DNA from: an uncultured Clostridia bacterium
Lineage (GTDB): Bacteria > Bacillota > Clostridia > TANB77 > CAG-508
NCBI GenBank assembly: GCA_947626235.1
Contig: CANQRI010000002.1
Location: forward strand, 1-41,614
Length of the DNA: 41,614 bases
Reading direction: 5' to 3'
The notes below the pieces were generated by a model. That model saw nothing but the letters and a program-made list of their open reading frames with translations, was not told the DNA's origin and made no database searches. Position 1 is the stretch's first letter. Each line of letters begins with the position of its first letter. Shown here one piece after another: positions 9,399 through 17,400 of this stretch. A program made the translations under genes and the position numbers.

Positions 9399-9492
9399 TT
9401 TATTAGTATCCTTAAATATATTTAGGTTTTTGCGTAGGTTACCTATAAACCCTTCTCTTTTGCATTTTATAACGCTTAGTATCGTTTTGGTT

Positions 9493-10317
9493 TTATTGTG
9501 TTATTACTAATACTGTTTCCAATTTTGTAAAATCTACAGCTGTTTCTATTTTTGCATATCTATCTGGCTTATTCTGTGTATTGGTTACTTCCGTAATGGT
9601 TCCTATTAATATACCTTTTGGATATATTCCTCCCAAACCTGATGTTTCCACTGTATCTCCTTGAAGCACTGTAGCATCTGTTGGTATATATGTTGCTCTT
9701 AATGTTGATTCTTCTTCCAATGTACCTTTTGCTATTAAATTATCTCTTGTGCTTGTTATAGTACAGCTTATTGAACTTGACGTATCTACTATTGTTTGAA
9801 CTTTCGCTGTTGTTTCTGTTACTGATATTATATGTCCAACCAATCCTTTTTCTGAAATTACTGGCATATTTACTTTTATTCCATCTTTTTCTCCTATATT
9901 TATTATTATAATATCACTATAATTTGTTATATCTCTATTTATTACATACCCAGGAACTGTAGTATATTGAGTATATTTATCTTTTAAATTTACATATTCT
10001 TTTAATGTCGAATTTTCTGCTTTTACTATTTCTAGTTCTCTTAATTCTTCTTCTAACTCACTATTACGTTTTTTCAAATCTATATTTTCGTCTTTAAGTT
10101 TGTTAATGTCTGTAAAAAAGCTATCATTCCCAGCAATACCATTTTTCAAGTATGTAAGCCCATTTTGAATAGGTATTATAAAATAACCTAACACACCTTC
10201 TAGCGATGATAGGTCATTCGATTTTATATTTGAAACTATGACTATAACAATTAATACTATAACCGTTATAATTACGCCTATTACTCCTCTTTTTTTAGAT
10301 TTATGCATATTAAACAT
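9493..10317 (-). CDS. mreC: Rod shape-determining protein MreC
   Basis: This 274-residue bitopic protein has a basic cytoplasmic tip (MHKSKKRG), one membrane helix (about 12-29, VIGVIITVIVLIVIVIVSNI), and a coiled coil at about 70-110 (INKLKDENIDLKKRNSELEE). A beta-rich extracellular MreC domain follows, with the typical signatures VINRDITNYSD, NIGEKDGIKVNMPVI and GLGGIYPKGILIG. MreC scaffolds PBP2 and RodA outside the membrane. The ATG at 10317 is only 4 nt from AGGA, so the in-frame ATG at 10308 (MHKSKK) may be the true start. Length and order (mreB-mreC-mreD) are normal. Confidence 0.95.
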   Translation of the reverse strand: MFNMHKSKKRGVIGVIITVIVLIVIVIVSNIKSNDLSSLEGVLGYFIIPIQNGLTYLKNGIAGNDSFFTDINKLKDENIDLKKRNSELEEELRELEIVKAENSTLKEYVNLKDKYTQYTTVPGYVINRDITNYSDIIIINIGEKDGIKVNMPVISEKGLVGHIISVTETTAKVQTIVDTSSSISCTITSTRDNLIAKGTLEEESTLRATYIPTDATVLQGDTVETSGLGGIYPKGILIGTITEVTNTQNKPDRYAKIETAVDFTKLETVLVITQ

Positions 10318-10405
10318 CTATTCCTTTCTAGCTTTTCTGTTAAGGCATATACTTTTTACTTCTGTAGTTTTTTATTAAGTCATATTTTATTCTTCTTAAG
10401 TTTTA

Positions 10406-11437
10406 CTACTTTCTTTTTCTTGATGTTGTTAATACACTTCTTAATTTTTCTAAATCTTCTACTGTTTTTTGAGTTCCTTGTACCACACTTTCTAATGGGT
10501 TTTCTGTTATATATACTGGCATTCCTGTACATAAGCTAAGTAATTTGTCGAAATTTTGTATTAGAGCTCCTCCACCTGTTAAAATAATTCCCCTTTGAGC
10601 TATATCTGATGAAAGCTCTGGTGGAGTTTTTTCAATTGTTTGCTTTACACTTTCTACTATTTCCATTATTGAATCTTGTATTGCTGCTTGAATTTGTGAT
10701 GAATACACTGTTATATTTTTTGGAAGACCTGTTGCTAAATCTATTCCTCTTACTTGCATTGATGTATCTGTTACTAAAGGCATTGCACACCCTAATGTCA
10801 TTTTTATTTGTTCTGCTGTTGATTCACCTATTGCTAAATTTAATTCTTTCCTAATATAGTTTAAAATATCTTCATCTAGCTCATCTCCAGCTATTCTTAT
10901 AGAGCCACTTACTACTATTCCACCTAATGATATAACTGCTACTTCTGTTGTTCCACCACCTATGTCTACTATTATATTTCCTGTTGGCTCTGCTACATCT
11001 ATATTTGAACCGATTGCAGCCGCCATTGGTTCTTCTATTAAATATACCTCTTTTGCACCTGCTTGTAATACAGATTCCTCAACTGCCCTTTCTTCTACTT
11101 CTGTAATTCCTGATGGAACTCCCACAACTATTCTTGGTCTGGCTATTCTATATTTTTGACATACTTTTTTTATAAGCGTTTTTAGCATTAAACCCGTTGC
11201 CAAAAAATCTGCAATAACTCCATCTTTTAATGGTCTTATTGCTTTTATATCTGCTGGCGTTCTTCCTAACATTTCTTTTGCCTCATAACCTGTCGCCAAA
11301 ATTTCCTCTGTTTTCGCATCTATTGCTATAACAGATGGCTCGTTTAATACTATACCCTTTCCTTTTATTGCTATTAATGTATTTGCTGTTCCTAAATCTA
11401 TTCCTATGTCTCTATTTTTTACTGGTATTAAGTTCAT
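10406..11437 (-). CDS. mreB: Actin-like cell-shape protein MreB
   Basis: This 343-residue bacterial actin polymerises on the inner membrane face and steers the elongasome to give rod shape. Actin-fold nucleotide-binding motifs are visible: phosphate 1 (DIGIDLGTANTLI, near residue 9), phosphate 2 (IVDIGGGTTEVAVIS, near 158) and the adenosine motif (GIILTGGGALIQN, near 283). The GDELDEDILNYIRK segment is typical of MreB. The ribosome site AAAGGA is 10 nt before ATG. It is the first of the mreBCD genes and sits directly behind radC, an arrangement seen widely in clostridia and bacilli. Confidence 0.97.
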   Translation of the reverse strand: MNLIPVKNRDIGIDLGTANTLIAIKGKGIVLNEPSVIAIDAKTEEILATGYEAKEMLGRTPADIKAIRPLKDGVIADFLATGLMLKTLIKKVCQKYRIARPRIVVGVPSGITEVEERAVEESVLQAGAKEVYLIEEPMAAAIGSNIDVAEPTGNIIVDIGGGTTEVAVISLGGIVVSGSIRIAGDELDEDILNYIRKELNLAIGESTAEQIKMTLGCAMPLVTDTSMQVRGIDLATGLPKNITVYSSQIQAAIQDSIMEIVESVKQTIEKTPPELSSDIAQRGIILTGGGALIQNFDKLLSLCTGMPVYITENPLESVVQGTQKTVEDLEKLRSVLTTSRKRK

Positions 11438-11522
11438 TTGAGTTTCAGTCCTTTCTTGCTTTACTTAAAATTTTAAGTTACTTATTTTTTATTTTAAGTT
11501 GTCAATTGCCTTAATTAATTTA

Positions 11523-12305
11523 TCAACTGTTTTTATTGACTATAGATTCTTTTTGCGATTTATTTTTCATAATATCAATTATGCTCTCGTACTTATTATC
11601 GCCAATTACTATGTGGTCAAGTAGTTGTATTCCCAAGACAAAAGCCACTTTCGAAATAGTTTGTGTCATTGCTATATCAGTTTTACTTGGTGTTGGATCT
11701 CCACTCGGGTGATTATGTACTAATATTATTTTAGATATTCCCATTTTTATTGGCTCTATAAGCACATCTTTTGGGTTGAGCACTGCCTGAGATGTTGTTC
11801 CCGTAGTAATATCGACAATTTTTTGCATTTCATTTTTTGAATTTAACATCACTAATTTTACAATTTCTCTTTTTTCATATTTCATTTCTTCCATTAGCAA
11901 GTTTGCTACATCTTTGGCAGTATTTATTTTTATATTTAACACATCTATCGGCCTTGACATTCTTTTTGCCAACTCACATACAGCTTTTAGTTGTATTGCT
12001 TTTACTCTACCTATCCCTTTTATTTTCATGAGCTCTTGTAAAGATATATCTTGTAAAAATCTTAAATTTTCACATTTCCCTGCGTTTTCTTCTTTTTTTA
12101 ATGTTTCATTTTGTTTTTCTTTTTTTAAATTTCCATCATTTAAAGAAAGAATTCTTTGTGCTAAACTTATAGAAGTTTCTTCTTTTGTTCCTGTTTTTAT
12201 TATTATTGCCAATAATTCTGAATTTGATAGCATATTTGCACCATACATTTCTAATTTTTCATATGGCCTTTCTGAATTTGGCAATTGCTTTATTTTCATT
12301 GACAT
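11523..12305 (-). CDS. radC: RadC family JAB/MPN domain protein
   Basis: This 260-residue member of the RadC (YsxA-type) family has an N-terminal UPF0758-type region (LPNSERPYEKLEMYG), an internal helix-hairpin-helix (LMKIKGIGRVKAIQLKAV, about residues 92-110) and a C-terminal JAB1/MPN+ metalloprotease-like domain. The JAMM zinc site HNHPSGDPTPSKTD lies near residues 196-210, and the partner Glu is in the conserved strand before it. Its role in Firmicutes is not settled; the old DNA-repair assignment is doubtful. An insert of about 30 Lys/Glu-rich residues (LKKEKQNETLKKEENAGK) separates the first helices from the helix-hairpin-helix and is longer than usual. The ribosome site lies in the loop of a hairpin (12307-12324). 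Confidence 0.92.
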   Translation of the reverse strand: MSMKIKQLPNSERPYEKLEMYGANMLSNSELLAIIIKTGTKEETSISLAQRILSLNDGNLKKEKQNETLKKEENAGKCENLRFLQDISLQELMKIKGIGRVKAIQLKAVCELAKRMSRPIDVLNIKINTAKDVANLLMEEMKYEKREIVKLVMLNSKNEMQKIVDITTGTTSQAVLNPKDVLIEPIKMGISKIILVHNHPSGDPTPSKTDIAMTQTISKVAFVLGIQLLDHIVIGDNKYESIIDIMKNKSQKESIVNKNS

Positions 12306-12306
12306 A

Positions 12307-12324
12307 CCTAAGTCCTTTCTTAGG
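12307..12324 (-). promoter_or_regulatory. Hairpin presenting the radC ribosome-binding site
   Basis: In minus-strand RNA, CCUAAG and CUUAGG pair perfectly (6 bp) around the loop AAAGGA, which is the radC Shine-Dalgarno sequence. The hairpin ends one nucleotide before the AUG. Presentation of the site in a loop could help or gate translation; the structure is visible but its effect is inference. Confidence 0.5.
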
Positions 12325-12379
12325 CCCTGTTTTTTGAAATCCTCTTTCTTTATTATTTCTTTTGCTTTTATTTTAATTA

Positions 12380-12637
12380 CTAAATTTTTCTATATACAAA
12401 TATAGCAATAAGCACACCTATTATACTTGCTATGTTTATATGTACCATAAGCCCAAATGTTATTTCTATAATATTTAGATTTAAAACCACTGGGTTTGAT
12501 AACCCAAAACTTTGACCATATGATAACCAATTTAAATAACTAACATCTTTTGTTAATTCTCCTAATAAACCTCCTATTACTAGCCCTGATAATATAAATA
12601 AAATTAATATCCATATATTTTTTTCTCTTGTTGCCAT
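12380..12637 (-). CDS. DUF4321 family small membrane protein
   Basis: This 85-residue protein has two membrane helices: about 8-25 (IWILILFILSGLVIGGLLGE) and about 62-82 (NIASIIGVLIAIFVYRK). The glycine-rich first helix followed by a GELTKDV-type loop and the second helix with an IN-ASI-G pattern fit DUF4321, a family of this length encoded just ahead of radC-mreB in many clostridia. The start chosen is ATG 12637 behind AGAGGT. A longer frame exists to 12703, but its first 20 codons overlap the promoter at 12675-12703, so they cannot be translated from that transcript. It is the first gene of the shape operon; its function is unknown. Confidence 0.85.
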   Translation of the reverse strand: MATREKNIWILILFILSGLVIGGLLGELTKDVSYLNWLSYGQSFGLSNPVVLNLNIIEITFGLMVHINIASIIGVLIAIFVYRKI

Positions 12638-12674
12638 ATTTATTACCTCTTTTCTTACGATTTTAACTTGTATT

Positions 12675-12703
12675 ATTATATATTCTTTTTGCGTTTTTTT
12701 CAA
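12675..12703 (-). promoter_or_regulatory. sigma-A-type promoter of the DUF4321-radC-mre operon
   Basis: On the minus strand there is TTGAAA (12698-12703), a 17-nt spacer and TATAAT (12675-12680). Transcription would start near 12668, about 30 nt before the DUF4321 ATG. No equally good promoter was noticed inside the operon. Confidence 0.7.
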
Positions 12704-12826
12704 GTTATTTCAGCATAATTTATTATATTTGAAATTATATTTCTTTCCTTTTGCTTTATATTATCTTTTATATTGCTCCAATATAAAAGTAACCTTACGG
12801 AAATAGTATTTTGCTGAAAATTGAAA

Positions 12827-12870
12827 TGAACCCAATTTGTTAGACAAAAAAAGTTTAACAAGGAGGGTTC
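12827..12870 (+). mobile_element. Possible remnant of an IS3-family left end
   Basis: TGAACCCAATTTGTTAGACA followed by an A-run and TTTAACAAGGAGGGTTC resembles the tip of IS3-family elements: a TGA-CCC tip, then TTGTTAGACAAAAA paired with TAACAA just before the orfA ribosome site. GAACCC and GGGTTC also pair as an outer stem. No orfA or orfB follows; the sequence runs straight into the 3' end of the Rpn gene. It could instead be a chance hairpin acting as a terminator. Confidence 0.3.
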
Positions 12871-12915
12871 TTTTATGTTTGTATTTTATTTAAATAATAA
12901 TTTACTTTGTATTTT

Positions 12916-14037
12916 TTATGCACTAGCAAGCTCTGCTTTTAGCTTTTCTATTTCTTCTTCTTTTAATTTTGTTACTTTTGCTATTTTATCTATTTCAATT
13001 TGTTCTTTTAACATTTCTTTGGCTACATATATAATTCCTTCTCTACTTCCTTCTAGTCTACCACGCCTTTCTCCACGTTCTTCTCCAAGCTTAATTCCAC
13101 GTTTTTCTCCACGCTCTTCTCCAAGCTTAATTCCACGTTTTTCTCCACGCTCTTCTCCTCTTTTTTCGCCTCGTTTCTCACTTTCCTCAATTAATTTTCT
13201 TCTTTCTTCCATTAAATTCGTCATTAACATTCCTGCCATAGTATTTTCCTCCTTTTTCAATTTATTTAATAATATTTGAGTTTCTTCTTGTCCTATTATT
13301 GGTCTTAATATGTATTGTATAATCCTTCTTATTTTTTCTTTGTCTTTTTCCTCTTTTGTTGCGCCTATTACTCCTTCTAATGTTTCTATTAATTCTTCTT
13401 CTGTTTTGCATTTTTCTATTGCCATTGCCTTTTCTACCATACTTTCTCCATTTACTAATTCTTCTATTTTATAATCATGTATATCTACTAAATTATATAT
13501 ACTATTAGTTACTGCTGTTCCGTAATAAAATTCATTGTCTGATATCTTCTTATATTCTTTTTCTGCATTCCATTTTTCATTTCCTGTATATAACACTATT
13601 AGCACTACTTCTGGACATTTATATTTACTACTTTTTGCTTTTTCTTGATTCATTGCACTTCTCATTATTTCTACTGAATATTCTAACATTCTATATGGCA
13701 TTAATGCATCTACATATGATTGATGCTCTATTAATATAAATGTATTTGTGTTTTTTATTTTATACACTATGTCTGATTCCCTATTTTTATATTCTTTCGT
13801 TATATAACTATTACTATATTTTTCTATGTCTCCACTTTTTAACTTCTTCTGACTTTTTAAAAATTTATTTATAAATTTTACTGCTTCTTCTTCATCTGAT
13901 AATAAATCTCTAAATATTTTATCATGTGCATTATCTAATTTTTCGTCATAGTAATATTCTGCGCTATCTTCATGTACTTCAATTTTATTTCTTAAATTTA
14001 TATACTGTAAACACATTTCATACGTTAATATTTTCAT
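12916..14037 (-). CDS. Rpn family recombination-promoting nuclease/putative transposase (PD-(D/E)XK)
   Basis: This 373-residue protein has the N-terminal PD-(D/E)XK nuclease core of the Rpn/Transposase_31 group. KLDNAHDKIFRDLLSDEEEA is typical of its start. The catalytic Asp lies in RESDIVYKI, and the E-x-Q form of the motif lies in FILIEHQSYVDALMPYRMLE. VVLIVLYTGNEKWN follows, as in the family. The C-terminal third is charged and ends in tandem (E/K)RGE(E/K)RG repeats with two copies of a 12-residue unit, then a helical tail (KEEEIEKLKAELASA). Such proteins cleave DNA and promote recA-independent recombination in E. coli, and the family spreads horizontally. The ribosome site AGGAGG lies 7 nt before ATG. 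It interrupts the space between the giant adhesin and the shape operon and is unlikely to be functionally linked to either. Confidence 0.88.
   Translation of the reverse strand: MKILTYEMCLQYINLRNKIEVHEDSAEYYYDEKLDNAHDKIFRDLLSDEEEAVKFINKFLKSQKKLKSGDIEKYSNSYITKEYKNRESDIVYKIKNTNTFILIEHQSYVDALMPYRMLEYSVEIMRSAMNQEKAKSSKYKCPEVVLIVLYTGNEKWNAEKEYKKISDNEFYYGTAVTNSIYNLVDIHDYKIEELVNGESMVEKAMAIEKCKTEEELIETLEGVIGATKEEKDKEKIRRIIQYILRPIIGQEETQILLNKLKKEENTMAGMLMTNLMEERRKLIEESEKRGEKRGEERGEKRGIKLGEERGEKRGIKLGEERGERRGRLEGSREGIIYVAKEMLKEQIEIDKIAKVTKLKEEEIEKLKAELASA
13071..13154 (-). repeat. 36-bp in-frame tandem repeat in the Rpn gene
   Basis: A 36-nt unit (plus strand core CTCCAAGCTTAATTCCACGT) is present about 2.3 times with near identity and encodes the 12-residue unit KRGIKLGEERGE. 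Shorter RGE-type repeats flank it. Near-identical copies suggest recent in-frame duplication by slippage. Confidence 0.85.
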
Positions 14038-14052
14038 TTTCTTCCTCCTTTT

Positions 14053-14081
14053 ATTATAATATTTTGCAATTTTTAAGTCAA
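14053..14081 (-). promoter_or_regulatory. Promoter-like TTGACT-17-TATAAT immediately upstream of the Rpn gene
   Basis: TTGACT (14076-14081), a 17-nt spacer and TATAAT (14053-14058) on the minus strand form a near-consensus sigma-A promoter. The predicted start would fall within or next to the AGGAGG, only about 10-15 nt before the ATG. It would therefore give a nearly leaderless message, or it is fortuitous. Confidence 0.5.
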
Positions 14082-14270
14082 ACTTTATTTATAGGTATAT
14101 ATGTTGTATAAAACGATTCTGACGTCTTTCTTATGTTTTTTCTTTATATTTGGAATTTTTTTAGATTTTTTGATTTTAATTTGTTTCAACTTTTTGAATT
14201 TAGTTTGATTAAACCTTTTAGCCCGACATAATTGTTAACTTTGAAAATTAATAATTTTATTTATGTATAC

Positions 14271-14299
14271 TTTATATCATGTGTAAATGCTTTTGTCAA
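14271..14299 (-). promoter_or_regulatory. Consensus sigma-A promoter upstream of the Rpn gene (long leader)
   Basis: TTGACA (14294-14299), exactly 17 nt, and TATAAA (14271-14276) lie on the minus strand, giving a start near 14264 and an untranslated leader of about 225 nt before the ATG at 14037. The rest of the 14038-14463 gap is AT-rich. Apart from this promoter, the one at 14053-14081 and the repeat at 14399-14463, I see no gene in it. Confidence 0.65.
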
Positions 14300-14398
14300 C
14301 AAAAACTTTTCTCCATTTTTCGCTATTTTTCGGCATTTTTATAATATATTGCATATATAAAAAGTGTGCTTCTTGTTTGTTCTTAAACAAAAATAACA

Positions 14399-14463
14399 GA
14401 CATTAGTGTTCGTTCTTCGAATACTAACGTCCGTCCCTAAATTCCGGAATTTTAGAACCGTCC
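14399..14463. repeat. GGGACGG repeat element, copy A, abutting the giant-gene stop
   Basis: An imperfect 14-bp stem (14399-14412 with 14418-14431, loop TTCTT) is followed on the plus strand by a CGTCCCTAAATTCCGGAATT-type block ending in AACCGTCCC. On the minus strand the giant gene runs ATA TAG directly into GGGACGGTTCT, so the G of its stop codon is the element's first G. The same block occurs at 26333, 29923 and 38544. Confidence 0.85.
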
Positions 14464-17400
14464 CTATATTACTCTTTTATAATAGTCTAAGCTTTCGCCT
14501 TCTATTGCTTGCTCTTCTACAGTATATTCTATCTCTTCTCCTGTTTCAGCATCATATTTTGGTAAATCTGTAAATATATGTGTCCAGTTGTTTTTACTGT
14601 TTAATTCACATTGTGCAATTGGTTCTTCTTGTTGTGCTTGTCCTGCTTTTACTTTTCTTACATAGATTTTTATTGCTGTTGGTCTTTCAGTAGTGTTGTT
14701 TCCATGTTCCCATGTTTTTGTTACTTTTATGTTCTTTACAAATTTTGCTGTTGTAGTATATGGTACTTCCTCTGTTTCTTCAGTTTGTTCCGTCGTATTT
14801 AGTTCTATTTTTCCTTTTACTGTGTTTGTGAATTCTGTACTTGTTTGAGCTGTGCTTATTCCATTGAAGATTACTGTTATGTTCTTTTCTATTTCTATGG
14901 TTCTTGGTGTGTTATCTGTAAAGGTGTTTATATTTGGTACCGTTTCGGTCCACGTTATTTCTCTTGTTTCATCATCATATTTTCCTCCATTTAAAAGTTT
15001 CTCTATCCAGTCATTTTCAGAAGAATTTACTCCTTTAATCTTTTTCATTGCATCTTGATCTAAATTATATGGCAATGTGTCTGTTATTGTTACTTTTGCG
15101 TTTCCTTCATAATTGTTTATTTGGGCTGTGTATTTTATTTTATAATGTACTTCTTCTTCTTTTGATGTTATTATTTGAGTTCCCTCTTTTGTTATATTAC
15201 TTTCTATATAGGCATTATCTGTAGCATAATAGTAATTTACTTCTGTTAATCCCTTTTTCATTATTCCACTACTATTTGATGGCTCTTCAAATAATTTATA
15301 CCCAGGCTGTAAATCAATAGCTACTTCAGTTCCATACAAGTCTCCTGCTTTTCCTTTCATATTTACGTCTTCTATTTCCGCACCACTTGATGAATGTACT
15401 TTTGTTTGCGTATATTCTTCATCAAATTTATCATAAATATAATGATGTACTACTACTTCTGCTTCCGCTTTTTCAAATTCTACAACTACTTCTTGATTTT
15501 GCTTTATGTTGTCTATTGTGTTTAATGTTATATTTCCTTGCTCATCTTTTGTATATTCATTTTCTTCTAATATTCTTTCATTTATTTTTATAGTTTTTAC
15601 TTGATAATCTTGTTCTGGCGTTATTGTTATTTCTCTCTTATTACTTTCGCCATATTCTACTGTCTCATATGGTCTCTCTCCTTCTCCCAAAATGCTTCCG
15701 CCTTTTACTTCTATTAATGTAGGTTCTTTTGCATTTTCATCTTCTTCCATGTGTGTTTGTACTTTGGTTGTTATTTCATATGTTTTTACTCTATATTCAT
15801 ATGTTACTTCTACTTTTGGATATTCATAATTTCCAGTTGCATTTTCTGGTGCTTCTAATGCCTCATATTTTTCGTCTAATTCTTCATTTGATATAACTTG
15901 GGTTGTATATCCAGTACCTTCATTTCCACTTGTTACTATATCTGATATTTCTTCTCCGTTCTTGTTTAATACTTTATTGGTTGTTCCTTCTATATAATGA
16001 TGTACTATTAGTGGAATTGGTCTTTTCGTATAGTAATAAGTTACTACTACCTCTTCTACTCCTGGTTCATAAGTACCTTTTGCATTTAATGGTATGTCAT
16101 AATCTTGCATTTCTTCTCCTGATACTTCTTCCTTTTTAGCTAATTCATATCTTTCCAAATTTGTCTTTGGTTTTGTTTCATATTCTTCTCCAGTTTTTCC
16201 TATATACTTTTCATCTTCTGCTACTTTTACCAATTGCATTCCTTCTTTGTCCGTTCCTTTTTCATAATGATGCACTATTAATACTGGTTTTTTATTATTT
16301 GTTAATTCTAATTTGTTTTCCGCTCCTTCTAACATTGTATATGAGTGTGTTTCAGTTGATAGTTCATATCCTTCTGGAGCTTCTATTTCTGTTATAACAT
16401 ATTTTGCTGTAGGCGTTATAGGTAAATCAGCAAAAGCTTGTCCTAAATTATCTGTAATGACTTCTGTTTTATATAAATCATTATCTACTAGCTCAATATT
16501 ATTTATAATAAATTGATCTTTTCCTTCATTTTTTTGACTATTTTTATAATATCCTAAATGCAAATAATATTGTTTATTCCCTTCTAATACTATAGAATAG
16601 TCTTTTGCTTCTTTTTCTCCTGAAATATATATAAACCTTTTATCTGAATACTGATAAGTGCCAACTCTATCTGTTTTATCTGATATTGTAGCATAACCCA
16701 TATCATTTTCATCACTTGATATTTCTGCATTTACTATCAATCTATAGTTTCCAGTATATCCCTGTAAATTTATTGGTATATATGAATATGATACTGTACT
16801 TGCTCTACCAGCATTGGTTGATACATATTTTTTAGTTGTATTCATATCTTCATCTGTCATATTTTTTGTCTCAAAATCATATCGCTCAACTATAGCTTTA
16901 TATACATTTATACTATTTATTATGAATTGGTCTGTTCCTGCATCTGTATTCTCATTTTTATAATAACCAAAATGTAAGTAATATTCACTATTTCCATCTA
17001 GTATGATTTCATAATCTTGTGCTTTTCTCTCACCAGAAATATATACAAATCTTTTTGAAGTATTCTCATTATATTTCACTCTATCTTTTGTATTAGTTAC
17101 TGTTACATATCCATAATCATAATTTTCACTTGATATTTCTGCATTTACTCTTAATACTACTTGCCCATCTGTTTTGATATTAATTGGTATATATGAATTT
17201 GAAACAGTACCTGCTTCTCCTTGGTTTGTTGATACATATCTTTTTCTTTTTAATCCATCTTCACTATCTGAATCTGTTATTTCTTCTGTTGTAAAATTAT
17301 ACGTTGCTACTTTCGTTTTATATGTTTTTATACTATTTATTCTAAATACATTTTCTGATGTAGTTGAATCATATTGATTCCTATATCCCAAATGTAAATA

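Noticed and set aside
12637-12703. Extended N-terminus of the DUF4321 protein
   Set aside because: The extra codons lie upstream of or within the promoter, and the ribosome site is at the internal ATG.
13065-13170. 36-bp repeat considered as a CRISPR array
   Set aside because: The two copies are directly adjacent, without spacers, and encode the Rpn tail in frame.
12875-13279. Plus-strand open frame MFVFYLNNN that follows a good AGGAGG (12861-12866)
   Set aside because: It overlaps the 3' end of the Rpn gene antisense and its Ser/Pro/Arg-rich body mirrors that gene's repeats. The ribosome-like site probably belongs to an IS remnant.
14100-14400. Leftover C-terminus of the giant adhesin (LPXTG and tail) downstream of repeat A
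   Set aside because: I looked in the minus-strand frames after the stop and saw no sortase motif, hydrophobic tail or ITNT-like strand.
15900-16520. Leu/Tyr/Phe-rich plus-strand frames across the giant gene and elsewhere
   Set aside because: They are antisense shadows of AT-rich minus-strand genes; none has convincing start signals or family motifs.
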